A stretch of DNA of 64,000 nt from Coprinus comatus (taxonomy: Eukaryota > Basidiomycota > Agaricomycetes > Agaricales > Agaricaceae): the NCBI GenBank assembly GCA_034638255.1, contig JAWPGT010000007.1:868001-932000 (forward strand), read 5' to 3'. Made by a program: the position numbers and the translations under genes. A model generated the notes under the pieces. The model did no database searches. It saw only the letters and a list, made by a program, of their open reading frames with translations, and was not told where the DNA came from. Positions 33,480 to 43,648 of the stretch are shown one piece after another. Each line of letters begins with the position of its first letter. The stretch's first letter is position 1.

Positions 33480-35357
33480 TTATTTCCTTCCAAACAACGC
33501 CCCAAACCCACTTTTCTTCTTCTTCAAAGCCTTCTCCATACCCATACCCAGACCAACATTACTATCCACTTCTGTGAGATACCCACATCCATACCCAAAT
33601 TCCTTCAAATTCAAATCCTTATCTCTAGGATCCACAGAAGCAATCACAATCTTCCCTCTTTCTTTTTGTTGTCTCGGCTGCTGGTGTTGTCCAATTGGTA
33701 CTCGAGGTTTCTGAGAAAGTGCAGACCCAGGTTGATTTTGAACTCGATTGACGTCAATATCAATAGTAGTACCAAGTTGATCAACACGATGAATAACCGG
33801 TTTCGGAGCAAACGAAGCTTCAACAAATTCCCTTCTCGCATCCATAACAATCGTAGCCAAATCCATACAAGTAGGTAAACTCGTAATCATCCCTTCAGAT
33901 AACACATTTCCAGTCCTAATTCCAGTTTCAACCCTTTCCCATCCATCATTACCCAAGCTTGAATTATTCAATTTCAAAGGAGCAGGACGTCTTCTAACTT
34001 TTTCTTTTTTTGTAATCCCATTGATATTGAGTGAAGGAGAAGATGAAGGTGGTGGAGGGGTGATGAAAGAAGATGAGAATCTTGTTGATTTAGGTGTACG
34101 TGGTGTATGATGAATGTTAGAAGATGAGAATCTAGATGATTTAGGCGAGATACGAGTTTGAATACCAGGAGAACGAGGACCAAAAGCAGCGACATCAATA
34201 AGGAATTCAGGTTTTCGAAGATGTTTGGCAGTACGACGAGGACGAGAAGGTAATGAAAGAACACTAAGACCTGGAACAATAGCCTTTGCCCCAGACTTGT
34301 AATTGATGAGAGGTGTTGAGAGAATGAGATTAATATTTTCAGGTCCACATTGTGTTTCCTCCGCAGGTAAAACGATGTAAGCAGGATCCAAATCAGAATC
34401 TAGAGTAACCATACTCTCGCGTTTGGATCCCGCAAGGTCAATGAGGCCGGTTTTGGGAGAGTTATCGTCCTCGTTCTTCGCATCACCAAATTTAACCCAT
34501 TGACTCTCTTCACCGTTAATATTACCATCGAGCAAGTGAGCATATTCCATTTCTTCGTCCTGGTCCCACCAAATACCACCTTTATCATCACGGTAAACAT
34601 CGGAGACACCAACATTACCCGCAGCGCGTGCATGATCCTGCATAATTCGACGGGCATTGGTTTCGACACTTCCACCGTCCATAAATTGCATCAATGCAAT
34701 ATCATTGGCGAGTGGAGGGGGTGGCCGAACATGTGCATATTTGGCCTTTTTGCGCTTGGAAACGAGCTCTGCGCGTGCGCGAACAGTCATGGAAGTAGGT
34801 TTTGTCGGGGAAGGTAATGGACGAGATGTAGCTTTAGTCTTGGAACGAAGAATACCGAGAGAACGGAATCGTTTCATAGTCCGTGTGGTCTTTTTTGTTG
34901 GGGAAGAAGGTTGACCAGGGATGAATGGGGTATTTGGACTACGACGAGCTAGAGCAGAAGGCGTAGAAGGCGTTTTCGGTGGAACATGTACAAAAACTGA
35001 GGTGTACCCGAGTGCAGACAAATTAATGTCAATATCTTGGGCCGAAGTGGGAGTTGTTATTAATGTAGCGAGAGAACCACAAGGAGCACGAGAGTGGCCG
35101 ATGGATGGACGTCTTATAGTGATTGAGGGACGTCGAGAGCTGCTACTAGATAGACGGCGGTGGGGAGAGCACGGGGCTGGAGAGCCAGGTTGAACATGTG
35201 CAGCCCAGGCAGCAATCTGGTGTGCACGCCGAGAACCAGGTGGACTCGGAGGCATAGCAGGGGGAGAAGGTAGAGGTATGGTCGGCTTCTGCTTCTGGGG
35301 AGGGGGTTTCGCAAGGAAAGCGTACTGGGTGTTGGTGAATGTCTGTGCAGTCTGCAT
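33480..35357 (-). CDS. Disordered, Ser/Pro-rich protein of unknown function
   Basis: A single open frame of 625 codons without a visible intron, from ATG 35357 (MQTAQTFTNTQYAFLAKPPP). The frame extends upstream to 35471, but those codons look non-conserved and the inner Met begins the more regular part. Seen: a Pro-rich N-terminus and many Ser/Arg stretches. A short ordered-looking block (ALMQFMDGGSVETNARRIM then GIWWDQDEEMEYAHLL) lies near the middle. Further blocks are KPEFLIDVAAFGPRSPGI and GNVLSEGMITSLPTCMDLAT. A Lys-rich C-terminus (ALKKKKSGFGALFG) ends the protein. No enzyme motif or membrane segment seen. The composition suggests a scaffold or regulatory protein; I cannot name the family. 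Long, intact and intronless in an intron-rich genome. Confidence 0.75.
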   Translation of the reverse strand: MQTAQTFTNTQYAFLAKPPPQKQKPTIPLPSPPAMPPSPPGSRRAHQIAAWAAHVQPGSPAPCSPHRRLSSSSSRRPSITIRRPSIGHSRAPCGSLATLITTPTSAQDIDINLSALGYTSVFVHVPPKTPSTPSALARRSPNTPFIPGQPSSPTKKTTRTMKRFRSLGILRSKTKATSRPLPSPTKPTSMTVRARAELVSKRKKAKYAHVRPPPPLANDIALMQFMDGGSVETNARRIMQDHARAAGNVGVSDVYRDDKGGIWWDQDEEMEYAHLLDGNINGEESQWVKFGDAKNEDDNSPKTGLIDLAGSKRESMVTLDSDLDPAYIVLPAEETQCGPENINLILSTPLINYKSGAKAIVPGLSVLSLPSRPRRTAKHLRKPEFLIDVAAFGPRSPGIQTRISPKSSRFSSSNIHHTPRTPKSTRFSSSFITPPPPSSSPSLNINGITKKEKVRRRPAPLKLNNSSLGNDGWERVETGIRTGNVLSEGMITSLPTCMDLATIVMDARREFVEASFAPKPVIHRVDQLGTTIDIDVNRVQNQPGSALSQKPRVPIGQHQQPRQQKERGKIVIASVDPRDKDLNLKEFGYGCGYLTEVDSNVGLGMGMEKALKKKKSGFGALFGRK

Positions 35358-35773
35358 AATGAAGTAAGAAAATCTATATCGGTCTAGCCCTGTTGAAAAG
35401 TCAGCCTCATAAGCATAGTAGAAAAGGAAAAGGGCTACTGACGCGAGAAGATCCAAGAGAATACCGGTCAACAGTGCTCAGAGAGGATGCTTGGACCAGC
35501 GCAGGCTGACCATAACTTATATCCATTTCCACAGACAATTGGAATTTGGCGCTTCACAATAGTTAACTAACACCTATTGTCGCAGTGACCCCATGTCACC
35601 GATCAGACCCTGCGGCGTCAGGGTTTCTGAGGTCTCAGCCCTGAATCTAATTGTGCATCACTATACCTTGCACTCATGGACAATAAATCTTTGGTGTCAC
35701 TGGGTACTACACTTACCATACCTATTGTCAACTACCACACGACTAATGTACACATATGGCTCACTAGATCCTA

Positions 35774-37094
35774 TCAATTCATTCCACGAATCCCGCGTCT
35801 TCCTCGTCCTCGCCCACCCCTGCCTCGCCCGGTATTACTCGGAGGAACCAATACCACATCTCCACCTGAAGCACCTCCATCCACATTCATTCCGCTGTCA
35901 ATAGACGCAGTTACTCTATGACCTTGCCCACCTCTTCCTCTTCCTCTTCCACCCCTTCCTCTTCCCCTCTCATTCACCACGACAGTTCCTTCAGTCTCGG
36001 TCGACGCGCTCCTCTGATGTCCAGGAGGAATAATTCCACCTCTTCCACCTCTGGCCCTTCCTCTGGCACCAAGACCCAATCCACCTGCAGGACCACCTCT
36101 ACCAAATCTTACAGAGGGAGGTACGAGTGAAAGTGACGTCATACCATCTGCCAATGCATCCACATCCACAGCAGTCGTATTATTATTTCGTGTCGGTTTA
36201 GTGTTCGGTGGACTAGCGGGTAACAATTGTTTGGCTTTAGGTCTCGGTGTCGTATCCATATCCATTTGGTGTAGGCCGGTGTCTTCTTCCTCGTCGTCTT
36301 CTTCCTCCTCATCACTGTTATCTTCAACCATCCTAGATTCTCTTGGAACATCCCCATTCTTATTCTTCTTGGGTGAGTCTCTGGGTTTCCATTCTCCTCT
36401 GATCATACTAGCTCCCTCCCCCCATTTCTTCAATAACAATCCAATACCTTTGTTCGTAACTCCAAAAAAGAATTCTTTAGGATACTTGTGTCCTTCGATC
36501 ATATGTAATCGACGAGCTTTGGGCGTCAAAAACAATTTCGGACAATTGGTAGTCAAACATCCAAACTATGTGCATAAAATATCAACATCTTTGGTCAGAA
36601 TTCATCCATTCATAGTTTGAAACACACAGACGAAAGAAAGAGGAAGAATCACATACAATCTTCTCACCACGATCTTTCCTAACAGAAGCTAAAGGATCAT
36701 GACACTCCGTTTGATGCAACTCCAAAAACCTAGCTTCAGGAAAAACACATCCACATCCAACTTGTTCACAAACATGAGCATGATAATTAGCATAATGCCT
36801 TTCTAATTCTTTAGAATTGGCTAGTCTGATCGGATGATGATTACATGTTGGTGGAAGTGTACATATTATTTCTCTTTGTGTCGATTGGGTATTTTCAGAT
36901 GATGATGATGGTGATGATGATGTTAAAGGTGAAGGTGAAGATGAAGGTGAAGTAGATGATCGTGCGATTTTAGTTTCAGGTGAATGAGATGGTGAACTAG
37001 AATTAGATGGTGAAGGTGATGTAAGACTTGAAGACGATATACGAGAACGTTTGCCTAGGTTTGGAGTTACGGGGGGTATCGATGTTATTGACAT
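35774..37094 (-). CDS. ZNF511-like C2H2 zinc-finger protein with RGG-rich tail
   Basis: Seen: exon 1 from ATG 37094 encodes a Ser-rich leader (about 70 residues), then zinc-finger segments CTLPPTCNHH...HYANYHAHVC and CGCVFPEARFLELHQTECHD. An intron at about 36658-36567 joins to FGCLTTNCPKLFLTPKARRLHMIEGHKYPKEFFF. This order matches ZNF511-type proteins, including the Pro-Lys-(E/D)-Phe ending. The C-terminal half is acidic (EEEEDDEEED) and then rich in Arg-Gly repeats (RGRGRGGRGRGRGGQ), suggesting RNA binding. Known: vertebrate ZNF511 is poorly characterised and nuclear. Inferred: a nuclear nucleic-acid-binding protein. About 405 aa. Stop at 35774. Confidence 0.85.
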
Positions 37095-37267
37095 TGTGGT
37101 AGTTTTTGATTTTTTGTTGGAAAGTTGTAGTCTGTAATCACCAAACGTTAGAGTTGGTGGTGAGAAGGATAGGGATGTATTTGATTTAAGCGCGCTTTCG
37201 GTTTAGATGATCAGGCCTTGCTTTGCATTTGCGGAATGAAATTATATTACCTGAAATGGAGAGCAAC

Positions 37268-37345
37268 TGCCCCATGGCTGAGTTGGTTACAGCGTCCGAC
37301 TGTTAAGTCATCGGAAGGTCGTGAGTTCGAGCCTCACTGGGGCAG
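37268..37345 (+). tRNA. tRNA-Asn (anticodon GUU) with 4 extra bases at the intron position
   Basis: Acceptor stem TGCCCCA/TGGGGCA (7 of 7 pairs) with G as discriminator, D stem GCTG/CAGC, T arm GTGAG-TTCGAGC-CTCAC. Anticodon stem TCCGA/TCGGA pairs perfectly, but the loop between is 11 nt instead of 7: CTGTTA, then AGTC (37306-37309), then A. The extra bases fall at the canonical 37/38 tRNA intron site. A pol III terminator (T6) follows at about 37350. The rest matches yeast tRNA-Asn closely. Confidence 0.9.
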
Positions 37346-37741
37346 CATCTTTTTTGCATGAGTTCATGGTTCTCATTACAACGTCGAAGCATACAATCCG
37401 TCCCGTGAAAACCTTTCAGTAATTAAACACAAAAAGACGCGGCACTGAACATTGAACCATCCAATAAGAAGAGCTGTAATTCAAACTTTTCTCAAACCAT
37501 GCCATGTCGTAGCGGGCTCAACTATATATCAGTACTCATGTTTTCTGCTAATAATATTTTTTTGAAGTTATATTGTTGTCCCTTCATTTTTATTTTTTTG
37601 TAAATGCATCGCATTTCGATAACTTCCAGAAAATGTAGATGGACCTATCTATCATCATCAAAAGACAAGTTCGGTAAATCGCAAACTAATAGTACTACAC
37701 CACTTAGTACATACCAGAGGTTGACTATCTACCATAAAATT
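37346..37741. other. Intergenic after tRNA-Asn
   Basis: This holds the pol III T-run directly after the tRNA, then AT-rich sequence and the 3' flank of the GFA-domain gene. Nothing else seen. Confidence 0.4.
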
Positions 37742-38471
37742 TCACCCTAATCTCTCAGACACATTTTCATAACCAGACCACTTCGGTAACCCATCATTAA
37801 TATCCAACATCCTCGTTCCATAAAAGATATGCAACCTTGGTTCAAAATCTTTCTCTTTTTGCACTACTTCATCTCCATTTCCATTTTCATTACCATCCGA
37901 ATCCCATTTTAAATGAGATCCCCAAACACTCCATCTCTCATTTTTACCATGATAAGAAGCTACACAAGCTCCACAATTCAAACATCTATATCTCATTTTC
38001 CAAGGTTTATCTTTTACACTGTAAACTTGGAGACCTGGGATCGAACTTGGCGGCGGCGGCGGTGGTGATGGCGATGTTGACTCTAATTGAGATTGAGACT
38101 GAGGATTGGATTCGGAGGGTGATTGAATTGACGGCGACGAAGTAATAGTAGTATGCGTCCATTTAAGCGATCCATAAGGAATATGTATCGTATTTATAAA
38201 AGGTGCCCCTATTTATATACCACCACATCAGTAACTCAGTATCAGTATCAGTATCAGTATCACTGGCACCGTCAATACAAGCGCGAGTGCCCGAGAGGTC
38301 ATCAAATAATCAAGAGAATAACATACCGGAAAGTCGTTGACATAAAGTGCAATGACAATAAGCACTAAGAAATGGTTTTCCGTTTATTTCATAACTTGTA
38401 GCACCACAATAACATCCTCCTTTGATGTTATAGATGTTCTTGGGAGATTGTGGTTCTCGATTGTCGGTCAT
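37742..38471 (-). CDS. GFA / CENP-V fold protein (glutathione-dependent formaldehyde-activating enzyme-like)
   Basis: Seen: exon 1 from ATG 38471 (MTDNREPQSPKNIYNIKGG) carries the zinc-binding signature CYCGATSYEINGKPF and CHCTLCQR. A GTATGT donor near 38336 starts an intron containing a TATCAG repeat that ends in AATAG near 38212. Exon 2 continues GAPFINTIHIPYGSLKW, a Ser/Pro-rich insert, MRYRCLNCGACV (third Cys pair) and WSVWGSHL, ending at 37742. Known: the GFA fold binds zinc with Cys clusters; bacterial Gfa was reported to help glutathione react with formaldehyde, but most fungal members are uncharacterised. Inferred role: small-molecule thiol chemistry. Odd: the Gln/Ser/Pro insertion of about 40 residues between the zinc motifs. 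About 200 aa. Confidence 0.88.
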
Positions 38472-38642
38472 GAAGGGGAAAGTTTAATGGTTCAGAGAGA
38501 AAAATGATGCTCTGTTATTTAGAGCAACCAGTGGTCCGTGCCTTATGATTTTCCTAAACAATCATCAATGAGAAATTGTCGCGTCATTATTTGGTACAGA
38601 ATTGTGACAAACTGGAAGACAAAAAGGGAAAATATAGGGTAT

Positions 38643-38716
38643 TGGCCAACGTGGGGATCGAACCCAAGACCTTCGCGTTATTAGCACGACGCTCTAACCA
38701 GCTGAGCTAGTCGGCC
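38643..38716 (-). tRNA. tRNA-Ile (anticodon AAU)
   Basis: On the minus strand: acceptor GGCCGAC/GTTGGCC, D arm GCTC...GAGC, anticodon stem TCGTG/CGCGA with loop CTAATAA (anticodon AAT, read as IAU after editing of A34), T arm with TTCGATC loop, discriminator A. No intron. A T-run on the minus strand (about 38619-38624) can terminate transcription. It sits in the gap between the divergent GFA and POLD4 genes. Confidence 0.93.
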
Positions 38717-38877
38717 GACATATGAAAGTTTGCGCAGCAAGTATATAGCCAGAGAAAAAACACTGACAGTACATTGAACCACACATGGGAAAACCACCCC
38801 TGACCGTTGCACACTAACTATCAAACCAACGTCTTATCTACCTGAACTTACTGAGACCCATTGTAAATTCCAAACAA

Positions 38878-39639
38878 ATGTCTTCATCAAACTCCCCAAA
38901 GAATACCACTACAATGAGACAGGGAAAATTGAAGTTCCCTAACACGAAACGAGCAGCAACAGCAACTGGTGCAAAGAAGGCCGCAAATGTGACTCGAATA
39001 CAGGATACTCCTCAAGATACTGTTACTGAAGTCAAACCTGTGGACATCAACGTCGAGGGGGAAACGCGAATCAGGAATAAGGTTACATACACCCTACGAC
39101 ATGCTTGATCATAAAAGTATTCTAACTCTGTAGTCATACACAACAGGATGTAGACGTGGATGTCAAAGCTGAGGAACTTCCAGAGTTGAACATTAAGGAC
39201 CCTAGGTGGAGGAAGCTCTTTGTAGAGGCGAAACAGAAGAGGAATGGGTTACCATTAAGTATGTGGTGTGCTATATGACTGGTTGCTGCTGCTGATTTGT
39301 GTACCGCTTGTAGTTCATGGAGAAGGTCAAAATAATATACATCAAATCCTGAGGATTTTTGACTTGTTAGCCTTATTTGGTGACTACGTTTTGAGATACA
39401 GTCTCATTGATTGGTGTAGGAACGATACTTATGGCCCATGCATTGGCGTCACACGTTTGGAGCGTTGGGAACGTGCCAAGGTTCTAGGACTTGATCCCCC
39501 TCAAGAAGTATGTGTAGTTTCTCAGTTTTCCATCTCGAAAACCACTTATATGATATGGCAGATTCGAGATATCATTACGACTCGTGAAGGAGTCAAACAA
39601 ACCGAGTATTCAGAGAGTGTGTTCTATAATGAGGTGTAG
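38878..39639 (+). CDS. POLD4: DNA polymerase delta small subunit (POLD4 / Cdm1 family)
   Basis: Seen: five exons. Exon 1 from 38878 contains RQGKLKF near the N-terminus, in the position and with the look of a degenerate PCNA-interacting (PIP-like) motif. Exon 2 holds KDPRWRKLFVEAKQKR. Exon 3 has IHGEGQNNIHQILRIFDL. After the intron at about 39374-39421 comes the family hallmark NDTYGPCIGVTRLERWERAKVLGLDPP. The last exon is IRDIITTREGVKQTEY, ending at 39639. Known: this subunit stabilises Pol delta and links it to PCNA during lagging-strand synthesis; fission yeast Cdm1 is non-essential, and budding yeast lacks the subunit. Nuclear. About 175 aa, normal for the family. Confidence 0.92.
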
Positions 39640-40328
39640 GCACGAATCATATGCTTGAAACTTGTTGTAAGTATATCTACCTGTGGTAAGTGATTTATTA
39701 GCTAAAACGCCGACATAGTACACTGACATAATTCATCACATAGTACTTAATATTAGTTCTTTGCTTCATATATATTGGTATTTCTGCGCTGTACGATCTA
39801 ACCTTGCTTTCTATGACACAACGTCTTCAAACTTCAAGCATTTCAAGTGCGAGGAAATACTTCCGAAGAAAGAACGTTGTCATATACTTAAAGGGCTCAG
39901 GACACAACAATTCAATCGCGAGGCTAGATTACGCATATATCTGGATGCATATTATTTCCATCTGGACTACTCCCCGACATCACTCCACGTGTCCCCTCAT
40001 ACTTGCTTCCTGGAGGTAGGTACGTAACTCTTACTCCTTTAGGACCCTGCGCTGTGGAATTGTGTGTAACACCCTGTAACACCCTGGAAGGATTATCACC
40101 AAGAAAGGGAAAGGATAATGAAGAAGATTAATCAGTTGGCTTCTGGTATTAATACGCCAAACAGGAGGCGTGATTATCAATGTAAAACACGAGACGTGAT
40201 GACTGGTTTGCTTTTATGAACGGCAGATGGAGTCGTGCTTAAATTGGCGATGAAGTATATAAGGATACCTCTTCGCAAGGAATTTGTTGTTAGGACTCTT
40301 CCTCTTTTCTTTTTCTTTCTTCAGCGTT
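39640..40328. other. Intergenic upstream of the phenol hydroxylase
   Basis: The frames at 39761-40027 and 39804-40019 overlap and show no family features. A short direct repeat (TGTAACACCC twice) lies at about 40065-40084. The 3' half is the promoter of the hydroxylase gene. Confidence 0.4.
40256..40264 (+). promoter_or_regulatory. TATA box of the phenol hydroxylase gene
   Basis: TATATAAGG lies 65 bp upstream of the ATG at 40329, a normal spacing for a fungal TATA promoter. Confidence 0.5.
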
Positions 40329-43269
40329 ATGCAAACAGGTTTCATTAAAGAGACGAAGGTAGACGTTCTTGTCATTGGAGCAGGTCCTGCTGGACTATTT
40401 GCATCTAATGCATTGGCGCGAGCAGGAGTAAATGTGAAGGTAATTGATCAAAGGTAAGCATTCAACACAATATGTGGTTAGGTTATGAATTGATAAAATA
40501 AAGGCCTATCAAGGTTGCAGCTGGACAAGCGGATGGTATCCAACCAAGAACAATTGAAGTGCTACAGGTGAATGTGTTATTCAAGTATTTGGTCACTCAT
40601 TATTGCTCATCTCATGGTTTTCCCCCAGAGTTATGGATTGGCTGAACGTCTTATTAAGGAAGGGAACGAGATGCATCTCGCAGTCAGAATCTTTTCTTAT
40701 GTGGCTGAATTCGTCAATGACTGATGATATGTTATTTTTAAGGCATTTTATAACCCTAGCCCTAAAGGTGGTATAGAGGTTGGTTCCTACCTTATCACCC
40801 TCATGTCACTCTATTTTTCATTCTGATGATCTGGAACTTAGCTTTCAGAACGAGTGGCTGATTCCACAGCACCTACAGCTCGTTACCCCTTTGAAGTGAG
40901 TCCACCACACTATGGCATGCCGACTGCATTTTTAATTAATAATCGGAACTTGGATAGGTCACATTACATCAAGGCGCAATAGAATCTATCTTTCTTGATT
41001 CCATGGCAGAAAATAATATTTATGTTGACCGACCATACATACCCTTGTCAGTTGAACTCAGCCAGGATGTAACATTACTAAAGGATCCTCAAGCCTACCC
41101 TGTCAAAGTGAGTGAAATCCTATTACTGATGTCCGCAAAGGCTAAGATGGATGCCATAGGTAATAATCAAACATTTGAACTCTTCGAGTGTACAAGAAGA
41201 TCACGATGTGGAATTCGTTCATGCCAAGTTTGTCATAGGTGCCGATGGTAGGCCGTTTTTTCCCACTTAGCAACATTTGTCATTTAAGTTTTAACTCTCC
41301 TTCTTATCAATATTTGTAGGTGCACATTCTTGGGTTCGAAGGAGTCTGGGTATAGCGATGGAAGGCGAACAAACAGATTTCATTTGGGGTGTTATTGACT
41401 TAACTCCGGAAACCAATTTTCCTGACATTAGAAACAAAAGTGTCATTCATTCTGACAATGGTTCTTGTATGGTCATTCCAAGAGAAGGCGAAAAAGTACG
41501 ATTATATATACAGTTAAGTGAGACGGACGCTGTGGATAATGTTACTGGGAGAGTGGATAAGAATCGTGTTCAAGGCCCACATAAGTTGTTGGAGGTGAGT
41601 TAACATTCCTGTTATGTATATTCCTTTCCATTTATAACCATTTTGAAGGTGGCACGGAAGAGCTTTGTACCATATACTATTGAAACACCAGAGGCATTCG
41701 AATGGTGGACAATTTATAAGAGTGAGTACGTTGAACCGTTCAATGGGTTCATGAATCATGAGGTTATGTGTTTGTTGATAAATGATAATTCAGTCGGACA
41801 ACGAGTTGCTTCAAAGTTTTCTGTAAATGAACGCGTATTCATAGTTGGAGATGCATGTCATACACATTCACCTAAAGCCGGTATGTGTCATAATGTTTCA
41901 GTATCTGACGCATACATATGTCTAAATAACATGGGAACTTAGGTCAAGGTATGAATGCAAGCATGAATGACTCGCATAATCTTGGTAAATGTCCATTTGA
42001 CACATTGTACAACCGACCTTATTAGTATATCTTTAGTGTGGAAGATTGCGCATGTTCTCCGAGGTTGGGCAGATATTTCCTTACTCAAAACCGTAAGCTA
42101 TTATTCATATATTCTTAGCATGAAGTCCCATAAGTCTCACTACATTGCTTAGTACGAACTCGAAAGAAGGAAATATGCACAAGATTTAATCAATTTTGAC
42201 AAGAAATTCGCTAAACTCTTTTCTGGTAAACCTCGTACAAAAGATAAACAAGATGGAGTATCCCATGAAGAATTTCTTGAAGCTTTTCAAACTTTTGGAG
42301 GTTTTACAACTGGAATTGGGATTCATTATTCGCCTTCAACTATCACCGCCCCATCTTCTTCCTCGCCCTCGGATCAACCCAACATCGATATGGACATGGG
42401 CACCGATACTGGTTCCACAGGGCACGTTAATGGGAATGGAAATAACGCTAAACTTCCGAAATCTCGGCCCCAATATCACGGCCATCAAGACGTTGCAAAG
42501 AATTTAATAATAGGTCAACGTATTCTACCTCAAATTTTCCTCAGAGCAGCGGATGGAAAACCTATGGAAATTCAAGATCTTTTACCTTCAGATACAAGGT
42601 TTAAAATATTAGTGTTTACTGGAGATTCGGATTTAGTTGGAAGACAAGAGGTATTGGAGAGATTGGCTTTGGATATGAAAGATTCTTTACAAAGTTTTGT
42701 TTCAATTCAACGGAACGTGGTGGTAAACGAAAGCGGAGATGGGAACGGAAAAATGAATGGGAATGGCAAAGGAAACATGAATGGAAATGGAAATGGAAGT
42801 GTGCACGGAAACAGTGGGAAAGGGGACGGAAGAACACTACCCTTGCAAACATCAAGAGTATACGAAATGTTTGATATTTTAGCTATCGATTCCACAACGA
42901 AAGAAAAAGTGAAGTATACTTCCTTACCAACTTTATTCAGATCTCATTGGTCAAAGTACGTCATTCAAAATCTTTACTTCATTCCACGAAAACACATTGC
43001 TAACTCCCATTCGTTTGCTCTCTCTCTCTCTCTCTCTCTCTCTCTAATCTTTCTTTTTTACTACTTATTATTATAGGGTTTTGATAGATGATTCTGATAC
43101 ACGAGGTCAAAAAGGAGGAAACGGATATAGTTATTACGGTATTGATCCAAACCAAGGAGCTATCGTTATTATTCGACCAGATGGTTATATTGCTACTATT
43201 ATTTCTTTCGAGAATGTGAAGAAAGGGTTGGAAGAGTATTTTTCTGGATTTATGATTAAATATCAGTGA
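40329..43269 (+). CDS. FAD-dependent phenol 2-monooxygenase-like hydroxylase
   Basis: Seen: about 13 short exons. The N-terminal FAD-binding Rossmann motif is DVLVIGAGPAGLFASNALA. Then come QADGIQPRTIEVLQ, IGADGAHSWVRRSLG, and the second FAD motif [20 protein letters not shown]. After WKIAHVLRGWADISLLKTYE follows a C-terminal thioredoxin-like domain (GQRILPQIFLRAADGKP, FKILVFTGDSDLVGRQ, IIRPDGYIATI), ending at 43269. This is the layout of fungal phenol hydroxylases. Known: they use NADPH and oxygen to hydroxylate phenols to catechols, in the cytosol. Inferred: aromatic or lignin-derived phenol use. Odd: two low-complexity inserts, one before the thioredoxin-like domain (Ser/Pro and Met/Asp/Gly) and one inside it (Asn-Gly-rich, about 42715-42830). 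A CT microsatellite fills the intron at about 42956-43077. Confidence 0.92.
43018..43045 (+). repeat. (CT)n microsatellite in a phenol hydroxylase intron
   Basis: About 14 CT units lie in the last intron of the gene and form part of its pyrimidine-rich region. Confidence 0.9.
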
Positions 43270-43648
43270 TTTCGTGTATATATTACACTATATATACTTT
43301 TTTTAGGTCTTGCTTAAGCTTGCTTTTTGGGACATTAGCAATTGTGTTGGGTATAGTGTAAAATGACTTCAATCGACTCTTGACGATCAACAGTTGTAGT
43401 TACAGTGGATTCCTAAGACGATAAATGAAATATATGATACAATGTGAAGAACTAGATCCAAGAGAAACAGAAACGTGAAATATTAAACCGCCACATAATA
43501 AACTATTTGTCAAGAGAAATTGGAAGGGGAGGGGCGGGGTCGAAGAGAAGTAACACATCGCATAGTACCAACAAATTTCGAAATCCAAAATCAGAAATAC
43601 AAGAGAAAAAAAAACAACGAAGGTATTTCATAAAGGGGGTGAGATAAG
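43270..43648. other. Convergent 3' flanks
   Basis: AT-rich sequence between the stop codons of two convergent genes. The short minus-strand frame at 43400-43588 is not convincing. Nothing else seen. Confidence 0.4.

Noticed and set aside
33378..33878. Plus-strand open frame of 166 codons
   Set aside because: It is antisense to the 3' part of the 625-codon minus-strand gene and has low-complexity composition typical of a shadow frame.
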